A stretch of DNA of 43,417 nucleotides from Davidsoniella eucalypti (lineage: Eukaryota; Ascomycota; Sordariomycetes; Microascales; Ceratocystidaceae), in the NCBI GenBank assembly GCA_004009845.1, contig RMBW01000164.1:1-43417 (forward strand). Reading direction: 5' to 3'. Shown here one piece after another: positions 1 to 10,316 of the stretch (the stretch's first letter is position 1; each line of letters starts with the position of its first letter). The notes under the pieces were generated by a model. It was not told the origin of the DNA and made no database searches. It saw only the letters and a program-made list of their open reading frames with translations. Made by a program: the position numbers and the translations under genes.

Positions 1-2381
1 AGAACCACGTTGCTGGCGAGCAGACTATGGATCGTCTTGCCAACAAGCTAGGCGGTGACACTATCCTGGCCCCTACTTTCAACTGGCTGCCTCGTATGAT
101 GACTTCCACTGCCTGGAAGGACCGCCACGCTGCCCTCATGGCCATCTCTGCCATCTCCGAGGGCTGCAGAGACCTCATGATTGGTGAGCTGAGCCAGGTT
201 CTGGATCTTGTCATTCCTGCTCTTTCTGACCCTCACCCTCGTGTCCGCTGGGCCGGCTGTAATGCCCTGGGCCAGATGAGCACTGACTTTGCCCCCAAGA
301 TGCAGTCCGACTACTACGACCGCATCCTCAAGGCCATTATTCCCGTCCTTGACTCCCCAGAGCCCCGTGTCAAGTCGCACGCTGCTGCCGCTCTGGTCAA
401 CTTTTGCGAGGAGGCCGAGAAAGAGATCCTGGAGCCCTACCTGGACGATCTCCTATCCCACCTTTTCAACCTACTGAGCGACAAGCGCTACGTTCAGGAG
501 CAGGCTCTGTCTACCATTGCCACCATTGCTGATGCTGCCGAGTCTACTTTCTCCAAGTACTACGACAACCTGATGCCCGTTCTTGTCAACGTTCTGCGTG
601 GCGAGAACCAAAAGGAGTACCGTCTTCTACGCGCCAAGGCTATGGAGTGTGCTACTCTTATCGCTCTGGCTGTCGGCAAGGACCGTCTCGGTGCTGATGC
701 CACCACTCTTGTTGAGCTTCTGCGCTCAATCCAGAACAACATCCAGGATGATGACGACCCGCAGGAGCAGTACCTCATGCACTGCTGGGGCCGTATGTGC
801 CGTGTTCTGGACACTGACTTCCTCCCCTTTCTTCCCACAGTTATTCCCCCTCTTTTGGATCTTGCTAGCGCTAAGGCTGATATCACTCTTATCGAGGATG
901 AGGAGCACATTGAGCAGATGCAGGCTGAGGAAGGCTGGGAATTGGTCCCTGTTAAGGGTAAGATGATTGGTATCCGTACCAGCATCATGGAGGATAAGCG
1001 CATGGCCATTGAGCTGCTAGTTGTGTATGCCCAGGTTTTGGAACAACACTTTGTTCAGTACGTCCCCAACATCATGGAGAAGATTGCTCTGCCTGGTCTG
1101 GCCTTCTTCTTCCACGACCCCGTCCGCTTTGTTTCTTCCAAGCTAGTCCCTGCCCTGCTCAACTCATACAAGAAGGCCTACGGTCCTACCTCTGCTGAGA
1201 TGGCTGGTCTGTGGACTCCCACTTTGGACAAGCTTTTGGACGTTCTGACTGCTGAGCCTGCCATCGATACTCTGGCTGAGATGTACCAGGGTTTCTACGA
1301 GTCCGTCGAGGTTGTTGGTTCCAACTGCATGTCTACCGCTCACATGGAGAAGTTCATCGAGAGCGCCACCTCTGCCCTAGACGACTACAAGGAACGTGTC
1401 AAGCAGCGTGTTGAGGATAAGGAGGATGGCACCGGCGAGGCCGATGAGGATGAGTCCGAGGAGCTCCAGATGGCCATCGAGGATGACCAAACTCTTCTAT
1501 CCGACATGAACAAGGCCTTCCACGCTATCTTCAAGAACCACGGCACTGCCTTCCTGCCCGCATGGGAGCGTCTGATGGACCTCTACACCGTCTTCCTCCA
1601 TTCCGCAGACGACACTCAGCGTCAATGGGCCCTGTGCATCTTCGACGATGTCCTTGAATACTGTGGCGACCAGAGCATACGTTACGCCTCGCTCGTTTCC
1701 CAGCCTCTGCTGAACGGCTGCCAAGCTACTTCTCCCGCCATCCGCCAAGCCGCTGCCTACGGAATTGGTGTCATTGCCCAGCGTGGTGGTGCCCAGTGGG
1801 CTCAGTTCCTAGCTAGCGCCATTCCCGCCCTGTTCCAGATCACTCAGTTCCCTAATTGCCGCAATGAGGACAACGTCTACTCGACTGAAAACGCTTGTGC
1901 TGCTATTGCCAAGATTCTTCACTTCAGCCCTAGTGTTATCGGTGATGCTCAGGCTGTTGTTGGCCAGTGGATCACTACTCTGCCCGTTGTTAACGACGAT
2001 GAGGCTGCTCCCTATGCCTACGCCTTCCTTGCCGAGTTGATTGATAAGTAAGTTCTAACCCTAGCCCTATCGACCGACTGTGTAACCCCAGAAATGTCGA
2101 ACTCTACATAACCAGAGAATAAAACTCCCCAAAACGCAAGACATTATTATGACTAACCACGATATCAAAATAGACAAAACCCTATTGTCATCTCTCGTCC
2201 CGATGAGATTTTCATTTGGGTTGCACAGGCCCTTGAGAACGATATGCTACAGGGCCAGAGTCTTGCCCGTGTCGTTGCTTCGACCAAGGCTCTCTGCACT
2301 GCTTCTGGTCTAAACCCCGCTCCTCTAATGGCCCAGTTCACCAGTGAAGCTCAGGTCCGCATCATGGCTCACTTCAGCTAA
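1..2381 (+). CDS. PSE1: Importin beta Pse1/Kap121 (importin-5), C-terminal part, two exons
   Basis: Karyopherin that carries cargo through nuclear pores and releases it on binding Ran-GTP. The reading frame is open from base 3, so the gene starts before the window. Exon 1 ends at 2047 (phase 2); an intron at 2048-2173 has donor GTAAGT, a GACTAAC branch site and acceptor AATAG; exon 2 is 2174-2381 with stop TAA. The spliced product here is about 750 residues, against roughly 1,090 for yeast Pse1. Recognition rests on HEAT-repeat text that I know from Pse1: DPHPRV, HAAAALVNF, EPYLD, YVQEQALSTIA, KYYDNLMPVL, MECATLIALAVGK and VIPPLL. An acidic loop (EDKEDGTGEADEDESEE) lies in the middle of the sequence. 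The frame would otherwise stop at once at 2049-2051; splicing adds a sensible helical C-terminus (residues PIVISRPDEIF onward). Kap123 is less likely. Identity is firm; the exon boundary is very likely. Confidence 0.93.
2048..2173 (+). other. Spliceosomal intron in PSE1
   Basis: Donor GTAAGT at 2048, branch-like GACTAAC at about 2151-2157, acceptor TAG ending at 2173; 126 nt. Removing it keeps the importin frame open for another 68 residues to the TAA at 2379. Without splicing the frame ends at a TAA inside the donor. Confidence 0.85.
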
Positions 2382-5199
2382 ATGTTAAGAAGAATTGCTG
2401 CTGAATGTGTAACGTTCAATAACGGGTACGAATCAAAAAAAAAGAAAAGAAAAAAAAAGCCAAAAAGGTTCTTTTATCCGTCATTGGGGCAAGAAAGAAA
2501 ACAAAGGACCAATATAAAATGCACAAAAAATATTGGGCCGGAATTGGGATGTAAAAGGGAAGGGACACGAATGAATGAATGATCACCTAGTTTTACAGAT
2601 AGAAGGCGAGGGCTAGTCTTGAAGAGGCTACCACATCGTTTGGAGGAATTTCTTTGCGGAGATTGAAAGTCAATACCATTGCTATTTCATGTTTACAGTT
2701 TATATAATCAACCTTGATAAACCTTTTCTTGATTCTATCGTGTGGTGGATGAGTGGCTCACCAAATTATCATAGTATCGAGGGTGAAGCAACTGTCTTGT
2801 ATTGACGGCCTGCTGTTGAGTTCTGAGAGAACGAAGAAAAAGAAAGAGTAACTAACTAGCAACAAAAATAGTTACTCTCTCTTTTTTCATGCCCTGGCAG
2901 GCTTGCCAACAACAACACGCTTGTAGGCATTTTTGTATTTCATCGTCTCTAGTCATGCTGTCCTTGAGTACACAACATATTTTCAGGCGACAGATGGCTC
3001 CCCCTCCCTCAACTATGTTTGTTTACGTGAGACAAAGAGAAACAAGGACGAAAAACTAGTATTCAGAGACAGTAAGTGTGGAATGCTTTATCTGGTTTCT
3101 TCAAAAAGAGGAGGGGGGGGTATGGTTGGCATATAGTCAAAAGGTTTACACTACGGTGTTATACTTATGCCTTTTTTTTTTCTTTTCGGTTTCTTATGGT
3201 AACTCTATTATATGTACTAGCAATGTTTCTTGCAACGCTGACTCTCTGAGACCTTTTTTTTCCTTTTCCTTTTCCTTTTCTACTTGATACCGCCCCATTT
3301 GCGCCTTCTCGTGTCGCGGCTTGCATGTTAAACGCACGTCGCCGTGATCCTGTGTGATGAAAATGTCTTGCTTTATTCCTATGCCTACAGCTTCTCACGT
3401 ATGTATGTAAAATCACCCAGCTATAGGGAGCGTTTTCGGTCTCTGTTTGAGTGTTTTGTTTGTTTATAGATGCTTTACGTATATGACATATACTTATATA
3501 TTAAGGACATACAAACAAATAGGCTAGGAGAGAAACGAAAAGAAAGCCCTCGCTAGTGACCGGCTCGATATACTTGTTGTACTATTTCTCGTCTTGTTTT
3601 TGTGGCCGTGTTTTTTTAATATAGCCGTTTCGTTTTTCCCTATCTGTCTATATTCTTTTCTTTTCTCCTTCACCTTGTCTGTTTGTTGATTTACTATACT
3701 ATACCACGCCATAGAGCTAAAGCATTAGAGAGCAAAATCACGGTTTGTACGCGTTTGAATGTCGCATGACATATGCCGTGGAATCACAGCTTAGCCTCGC
3801 AGTTACTGTTGTGTTCTTTTGTTTTTTGGTGATATTTTCCAAGCCACCGTTAGCGCCGTAGAACAGAATGGGCCATGCTATCTATCTAGCCATTCAAGAC
3901 CAGGCTGATAAAGCCTATTGATTCCGTGTCTTCATGCAGTTCTACAAAACACACGTGGTGTCCCTTTGACTATAGTCTAGTATGTCCGATATAGGGGGAG
4001 GGGCAGAATTGACTTAATTTGTATATCTGCTCCAAGAGGACAGTACTAGTAATCTCTCTCAAACTGTTGATCTTTTCTTTCTTGGCTGTTAACCATAGTC
4101 TTGAGGCGTTACCTGTGGTACTTGCCTCACTCTAAAACAAGCGGATATCTCTCTTTCGCAATGTTCCTGTTCCAAATTTGTATCTCACAAAACCAAGGAC
4201 AAAACCATATATGCGCCAACAGCTCCCCGTAAATATATACTGAGCTTGTACAGTCATTGTGAAAAGAAAAGAAGAAAAAAACAGCAATAAAGCTTGTACT
4301 TGAAACGCCTTCCTAGGTGTGTGCGAGTACCCGGCTTAGAATGAGGATGGAACTACGCTGCTACAAAGCACAAATTTACTGGAGAATATCTATGTCATGC
4401 GAGCAGAGTAGATAGAGAGCAAGAGACTTGGTAGACACAAATTTGTGTGCGCGTGTTTCTGTATACTTTGACGCAAGAGATATCGAGAACCTGCCGCCTA
4501 TTTTTCGCCTACATATTGACTAACCAGCCATGTTTTCCCAGTTTACCAGCATGACTTGCTTGAAAGTGTCACTTCGGGAAACTGTTCGCCTATTACATAG
4601 AAAGCTCTAGTGCTTAAAACCGCCTACGGAGTCGAGTCAAGTAAAGCAGAGCTATAGTATCAGGTCTTTGGATGCGGCCTATAGATGCAAGCGTATGTGC
4701 AATCATTCCGCCCCAACATCATTGTATCGTACAACAGGAAATTATTGGCTGACCCTCTATACTATGTATGTACCAAATCTGACTCGTCACTCTTTCCTTC
4801 TGGCTGTAGCGACTCACATGTCTGCCAAATATACAGTGGCGCTGGCCACATGACCATTTCTTGGCAAGTGAAGTGTTCAGATACAATACTTCAAGAAAAG
4901 AACAGCAAATGAGGCAGCGCTTTCCATCTACCCGGTCCAACATACAAAGATACTCTGAGGCTTTCTGGACGTGGCAGTTAAAAAACAAAGGGTCTGTCTA
5001 TCCTGCAGGCTGCTCCTATGAATCAAGCGCCTACGTGTATCTACATGTTGATCTCCCTTTTACCTGGGTCTCTTCCTTCTCTTACACGGCTTTTTGGCGA
5101 GGTGCTGCTGTCTTTTGGTTCTTGCACAGGACGGCCGTCCAGCTGTTTCTTGTTTACCGTCCTGTTTCGTCTGTTGGCTGTCTTGTGTCCTCCTTCGAA
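2382..5199. other. Intergenic spacer, no gene seen
   Basis: About 2.8 kb between the importin stop and the wc-1 leader. It begins with A-rich runs (2434-2460) that probably belong to the importin 3' UTR. It then holds scattered simple sequence, such as a CCTTTT run near 3256-3280 and eight G at 3112-3119. Open frames are short, overlap on both strands and resemble no family I know. I see no tRNA, repeat element or inverted-repeat pair. Confidence 0.6.
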
Positions 5200-6154
5200 G
5201 CCCCCAACCAACAACGAGCGGAGTGGCAGTAACCTAGTCCTCTATTCTTTTGCTGTGTCGTCCACATCTATTTGTGACAGAACCAGCTCACCGTGTTTCG
5301 CCCCATCTCACCCTACTTCTTGTTTTGCCTTGAGTGCTGTTTTCTCAACAACCCACCAGGTCGGTCTCCAAGTGGCGTCTTGTTTATACTGCTCGAGTGG
5401 TTCCCCAGACAAAAAGACTCAGAGCTTCGAGTCACAGATTCGGCTTCTATAGACCGAAGAGGTTCTTTTCTCTTTGCATCTCGTTTGGCGGGTGAGGCGC
5501 TGTGTTGCTGGCTGATTGGCACTAAGAGTAAACACATATATCAGCCTATCTTTGCGCTAGATAAAGTAACTACCGTTTCTTACTGTCACATATCGGGATC
5601 TCTTCCTCCTATCACTTCAATCACAATCTCACCATATCAACACATCCATCGTCGCCAACGCCTCCACTATCGACGCCCAGCCGTCCTCATACTATCGTTC
5701 GAAGACTATCGTTGTTTCGAGTTCTAATCCAGCCGGCCGATACCTCGTTGCCTGGCGGCTCAAGTTAATTCCATCGGCTGTGGCTAAAGCGCAAGGCTGG
5801 CGGGAAATATGAAGGCATATCGTCAATCTGATATGTGAATGCGTGCAGACAATCGGCGGCTTTTTGATTTTGATTTGTTTTCTTTTCGTCTTTCCAAATT
5901 CTTTTTTATTCTTTGTTGATTTGATCTGTCTTGTTCTACGCATCGATTTGCTCGATTTTCTCTTATACAATTTATAATATCGGTTGGCATTTTCCTATTG
6001 TAAGTTGTCCTGCCCAGTATTATGTATGTCTTGATATATCACTTATATCACTACTGACACGCTAACTTGCCATGTAGCATTGACAAAGCTGTATAACATT
6101 CAATCTATACCTTGTCATATACCCGTTCACAAATCGTCTTCGTACACGCACATC
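5200..6154 (+). promoter_or_regulatory. Probable promoter and 5' leader of wc-1, with small upstream ORFs
   Basis: Pyrimidine-rich stretches (about 5230-5430 and 5600-5700) followed by CA-rich sequence look like fungal transcription start regions. Downstream are three small ATG-initiated ORFs: 5809-5838 (nine residues), a bare ATG-TGA at 5833-5838, and 5839-5919 (26 residues). A leader intron at 6000-6077 follows. The transcription start is not determined by the sequence, so inclusion of the small ORFs in the mRNA is inference. Confidence 0.4.
6000..6077 (+). other. Probable intron in the wc-1 5' leader
   Basis: Donor GTAAGTTG at 6000, branch-site-like GCTAAC at 6061-6066 and acceptor TAG ending at 6077, giving 78 nt. 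It ends 77 bases before the first ATG of the large frame (6155). All three splice signals have the usual fungal spacing. It could instead join an upstream coding exon, but I see no convincing one. Confidence 0.65.
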
Positions 6155-9100
6155 ATGGAGTCCTTTCCACATAATCAAGTCCCGTTCAACGCCACTGGGA
6201 CAAGGCCCGGCTTAGGGTCCAATCTTCCGTTCCAAAGCCCGTCGTCGATGTTAGCCTTCTCAGCCTCAAGTGGCCTCTCTCATTCTGAGCCAGCTCCCAA
6301 TACCATGTCCACTGAAAGTCTACATGACATTGTCGAGCACCACCATAGACGGCTACATACTTTGCTAGAAGCTAGCCAGCTGCCTACAGTTCTGCCAAGA
6401 AACACCCTACGCGAGGTTGCACCATATCCCAATAGCACTCTGTTCACACGGCCACCAACCTCAAGCCCGAACTTGTATGAGCAGCATCAAGACGGACATA
6501 TTCAAGTTCCAGTGTCGCTGGGACATGGTATTTATAGTGCCCTACCAACACTGCCGCCTAACTCTCTTGAAGCTCTCGGTGATCCATGTGCGGGCTTACC
6601 AAACGCTGCCTTCGGCCCTCTCAGTACACCATACCAATACCAGCCTAACTTCATTTCGTCGCATGATCTTCCATTCTACTCTCAAGATCTCACAGAGACA
6701 TATGCGCCAACGCTGAACTACACTGAAGATCTATCTGCCATATTCACGAGTCTTGATGGTCCTTCATCTTCACTCTCGCAAGGTGGCTGGGACTCTCAAC
6801 AATCCAATGGAATTGGGAACAATATGTCGACTCCGATAGTGATGCCAACATATGCGGATAATTCCGGTCCGGGTCCGAGTTCACTGCTGCCAAGCCATAG
6901 TCAGGCATATAGTTCTATTAGCAAGCAAGTCCAGCCACTATCATACAACGAAAGCGTCATTCCAACTGGGACAGGTACTTTGGATGTCCTTGATTTCCTA
7001 CATAACATAACCTACCGCAAGACACCCAAGATCAATGTTGGGCAACTTGACTTGACATGTGCGTTCTGCATATGTGATGCTTCACTTGACGACAACCCTA
7101 TTCTCTACGTTTCAGAAGTATTCACTCGTATGACAGGCTATCAGAGTGTAGATGTGGTTGGGAAGAACTGTCGGCTCCTTCAAAGTCCAGCCGGTGAAGA
7201 TGATATTGCGAACCCGGGGACGACAATTCATGGCAAAAGTCATAGTCCTATATGTGCCAATAGCTGGTCTCTGGATCCTAAGTTTGCTCGTGAAACCCCG
7301 ACAGCCAGCCTCAGTACGGAGGCGACCTATCTGGCAAAGACAAAACTACGCGTACGGGAGTCGATAGCCCAGTTCAAGGAGTTCCAATATGTCACAATAA
7401 ACTACCGAAAAGGCGGAGTTCCGTTCCTCAACGTAGTCACCATCATTCCCGCCGTCTATTGCGGTAAACGGTATCTTGTCGGCCTGCAGTTGGATGTCTT
7501 GGAAAGCCCACAAGCAATCTCAGTCCCGAAGGCTAGCTTTCTCGCAGGAGCTCTTGCCATTGACTATCGTCAGCACAACTTGAGTCACGAGTCACAGAGC
7601 ACTGCAAGTCGAAACGGTCCCCCATGGCCGCTTTGCCATGATATGGATCCCAAGAGCAAGACCACGTCAATCCATGATGGCCTCGCCTTTCCAATTGTTG
7701 CTCTCCGTCCTCCCCGTCAGCCAGAGGCAATGCATCCAATGCCGTCGACAATCCGGGCCGGCTCTAGGCCAGCTGTACTTCCTAGCTCCTTATCGTTGAA
7801 TGGCGGTAGAAAGCCAACTACCAGAACAACTCTCGTCGATTCCAAGCCCTGCCCTATGATACCCCCCAAAGCCTCTGCTCCTTCCATGACATCTCAGCCT
7901 GCAATCATGCAGAGCTCAGCTTCTATGCTCCCGCCGTCAAGAGCGTCTACATCTGCCTCGAAGCCAGGGACCTTCACTAATAACGCTTGTGTAGCTGAGC
8001 CTATGAAGCCAGCACTTGTCCTTGAACGCATGTTCTCCTTGCTTGACACGTCAACCGATGTGATTCATATTCTTACAGTTCGTGGCATGTTTCAGTATAT
8101 CAGTCCTACAGCCTGTAAGCGGGTCCTTGAGTATGATTCCCGCGATCTGATGAACCAAAATCTGTCTACGATATGCCACCCTAGTGATATTGTACGCGTG
8201 GCTCGTCAGCTCCGACATCTAGAAACTTTGACGGAAGATCGCACATGCGTGAAAAAGCCCTTTGGGTCTGCTTCGCCACATGCAAAGCATATGCCGACAC
8301 ACCCTATCGGCGATGGATCTCACGGAACATCACATTCAGGGTCTGGACACGATATCAACCTGCTCTTCAGAGTCCGCAAAAAGCGAAGCGGCTGGGCTTG
8401 GTTTGAGAGCCGCGGCTCCTTTTTCTCATACTATGGGAAACCACATCGATGGGTGCTACTCATTGGACGGGAGCGGAGCCAGGTTCCCTCGATCCCACCT
8501 AGCATAGATATTCTTTCTAATCACTCGGAACGCTCACCATCGATCGAGGAGGAATTTGGAGTTAGTGATAAACAGACACGCTCCTTATCAAAGCCTACCA
8601 CAAGTCCAGCATCGACTAGTCAGCAACACCAGTTTTGGATGAAAACCTCGGTCTCAGGCATCGTGATCTTTGCTTCGTCACAAATGGCCCCAGTGCTACA
8701 GCTAGAACCGCAGCAACTATGTGGCGCTGACCTTGGGATCTTTGTGCCTAATTCTGCAGAAGACAAACCAAAGGATGGTCTGCTCACTTGTATCAAGTCG
8801 GTTGCAACTTCTGGCACTACGGAATCTCACCTTCATCCAGTCATGTCTGGAAGCAACACATTACACTGCGAGAGCGTGATTGCAGCTGGAAATGACCGAC
8901 CAGGGCGACGCTCAACATATGTAGTAGTACACTCACGAGTGTTATATGATGGTCAGAGCATACGGCCGGTTCCACACATAGGCCCTAGTGCTGTTTCTTC
9001 AAGTAAAGCTAGGGATCTCGGGCCCGATGACCGGCTATATCACAGCCCCAGACTCAAGCGCAAATGGACACAAAGCTTAGATGTGTACGAAGGCCCCTAT

Positions 9101-10048
9101 GATAGTGACGATACCGCGGCCGGCCACCGAAGTCTCCTCCCGAATCCGCCTCTGGCTGCCCATTACCAGCGGCCTTGTGCAACAACGAGCACATGTCTAG
9201 GGGACACACGTGACCCCATGCTTCAAGCCACTAGCAACTCTCAGTCTCAGTTTCAACACAAACGTCGACGCTTCGATGACCGGCAGGGGAGAAGCCATGA
9301 CTCGCCAGTCCAGTTCCGGCTTGGCACAGAAGGCGGCGTCAATGTTAAGACCGATCCGGACATAGAAAATGGCAGCTGGAGCTCGAAGCGAAAACATGAA
9401 GTCGGACTAGCACCGTCAAGTTCTTTTTCTGCGCCACGAAAAGCCACCTCGGTTGAGCGAACAGTACCAACGCCTCTCAAGACAATGTGTACGAATAGCT
9501 CTTCTACGTCTATAGCGGCCAGCAACGAGCAGCGAAAGCGACGTATACCCGAGATAGATATCCTCAATTGTACAAACTGGAAAGTAGAGCTGCAGTTTCT
9601 TCAGCTTTCCAACGAGAGACTACGACACGAGCTAGACTTGATATCATGTCGGGGATACGACGCAGCCGGAAATTCACTGTCTATAGGCAAAGAACCCTGT
9701 AATGGGCAGAGCCATATGCAAGCTCAGATGCACATGCAGCTCCAGAACCAAGAATACGATGCGAGCAGTGATTGTCACCAGCCTCATCATCTCAACACCA
9801 ACACCAGCGCTTTCGATTTCAGAAGTGCTGATTGTGCAGAATCTCGGCTACTAGAGTGCAACTCTGAGGACTTGCATCGGAGTCAAACCCACCGCCTTCT
9901 ACGATCGCTAGGGTCAGTATCAGCATCGGCGCCTCTATTGCCTCGGTCGTTCCCGTTAGCTAAAACTACCACTTCGATCCCTAGCAGCATCAGCCTCGAG
10001 GTCAATAGCAGTACCGACTCCTACCGAAAGGACTTCCAATACCTGTAA
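6155..10048 (+). CDS. wc-1: White Collar-1-like blue-light receptor, LOV + two PAS, lacking the GATA zinc finger
   Basis: WC-1 proteins bind flavin in a LOV domain and, with WC-2, activate light- and clock-regulated genes in the nucleus. The 1,297-residue frame starts at the first ATG (6155); the same frame is open further upstream but without an ATG. The LOV core spans about residues 305-450: GKNCRLLQ with the photoactive cysteine at Cys339, then INYRKGG, PFLN and VGLQLD. A second PAS spans about 625-775 (STDVIHIL, CHPSDIV, LLFRVRKKRSGWAWFES) and a third about 825-905 (FWMKTSVSGIVIFASS). Basic patches (LKRKW, HKRRRF, SKRKH, RKRRIP) could be nuclear signals. At 1125-1165 the helix NWKVELQFLQLSNERLRHEL matches the segment that precedes the GATA finger in ascomycete WC-1, but no C-x2-C...C-x2-C finger follows. 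The loop after the LOV cysteine is unusually long. Family assignment is firm; the exact C-terminus is less sure. Confidence 0.9.
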   Translation: MESFPHNQVPFNATGTRPGLGSNLPFQSPSSMLAFSASSGLSHSEPAPNTMSTESLHDIVEHHHRRLHTLLEASQLPTVLPRNTLREVAPYPNSTLFTRPPTSSPNLYEQHQDGHIQVPVSLGHGIYSALPTLPPNSLEALGDPCAGLPNAAFGPLSTPYQYQPNFISSHDLPFYSQDLTETYAPTLNYTEDLSAIFTSLDGPSSSLSQGGWDSQQSNGIGNNMSTPIVMPTYADNSGPGPSSLLPSHSQAYSSISKQVQPLSYNESVIPTGTGTLDVLDFLHNITYRKTPKINVGQLDLTCAFCICDASLDDNPILYVSEVFTRMTGYQSVDVVGKNCRLLQSPAGEDDIANPGTTIHGKSHSPICANSWSLDPKFARETPTASLSTEATYLAKTKLRVRESIAQFKEFQYVTINYRKGGVPFLNVVTIIPAVYCGKRYLVGLQLDVLESPQAISVPKASFLAGALAIDYRQHNLSHESQSTASRNGPPWPLCHDMDPKSKTTSIHDGLAFPIVALRPPRQPEAMHPMPSTIRAGSRPAVLPSSLSLNGGRKPTTRTTLVDSKPCPMIPPKASAPSMTSQPAIMQSSASMLPPSRASTSASKPGTFTNNACVAEPMKPALVLERMFSLLDTSTDVIHILTVRGMFQYISPTACKRVLEYDSRDLMNQNLSTICHPSDIVRVARQLRHLETLTEDRTCVKKPFGSASPHAKHMPTHPIGDGSHGTSHSGSGHDINLLFRVRKKRSGWAWFESRGSFFSYYGKPHRWVLLIGRERSQVPSIPPSIDILSNHSERSPSIEEEFGVSDKQTRSLSKPTTSPASTSQQHQFWMKTSVSGIVIFASSQMAPVLQLEPQQLCGADLGIFVPNSAEDKPKDGLLTCIKSVATSGTTESHLHPVMSGSNTLHCESVIAAGNDRPGRRSTYVVVHSRVLYDGQSIRPVPHIGPSAVSSSKARDLGPDDRLYHSPRLKRKWTQSLDVYEGPYDSDDTAAGHRSLLPNPPLAAHYQRPCATTSTCLGDTRDPMLQATSNSQSQFQHKRRRFDDRQGRSHDSPVQFRLGTEGGVNVKTDPDIENGSWSSKRKHEVGLAPSSSFSAPRKATSVERTVPTPLKTMCTNSSSTSIAASNEQRKRRIPEIDILNCTNWKVELQFLQLSNERLRHELDLISCRGYDAAGNSLSIGKEPCNGQSHMQAQMHMQLQNQEYDASSDCHQPHHLNTNTSAFDFRSADCAESRLLECNSEDLHRSQTHRLLRSLGSVSASAPLLPRSFPLAKTTTSIPSSISLEVNSSTDSYRKDFQYL

Positions 10049-10316
10049 TAGTAATAGCTCTATGCAATCTGCATCGGTCACCGCAAGGCCATTCAATGCA
10101 GCTTCCGCAGCAGTAGTGTCTGCTACTAATGCCACCACTACCAGCCTTGCTACTGCAGGCCCCCACGGCAGCTACGGCGTTCCTCGTGGACTTCCGGTGC
10201 CATGTCCGACGAGTCCGATGCATGCCGCAGCGCATTCTTCTGATTTTGCTCAAACTGGCAGCCCTGCAGCGCAGCCACCACTTCTCAGCGCAATCTTTGA
10301 TCTCTATTATCAATAG
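9960..10316 (+). other. Overlapping open frame past the wc-1 stop (possible alternative C-terminus)
   Basis: A frame different from that of wc-1 is open from 9960 to the TAG at 10314-10316, about 118 codons. It is rich in Ser, Thr, Ala and Asn, like the adjoining end of wc-1. A splice or frame change near 9910-10040 could join the two, but the one GT...AG pair I tested (9913-9959) leads to an immediate stop. It contains no zinc-finger motif. It may be chance or 3' UTR. Confidence 0.2.

Noticed and set aside
5018..5727. Plus-strand frames of 144 codons before wc-1
   Set aside because: Two overlapping frames in pyrimidine-rich promoter DNA, with Cys/Ser/Pro-rich text of no family; more likely promoter/leader.
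9913..9959. GT...AG intron near the end of wc-1
   Set aside because: Splicing it leads to an immediate in-frame stop, and no branch site stands out.
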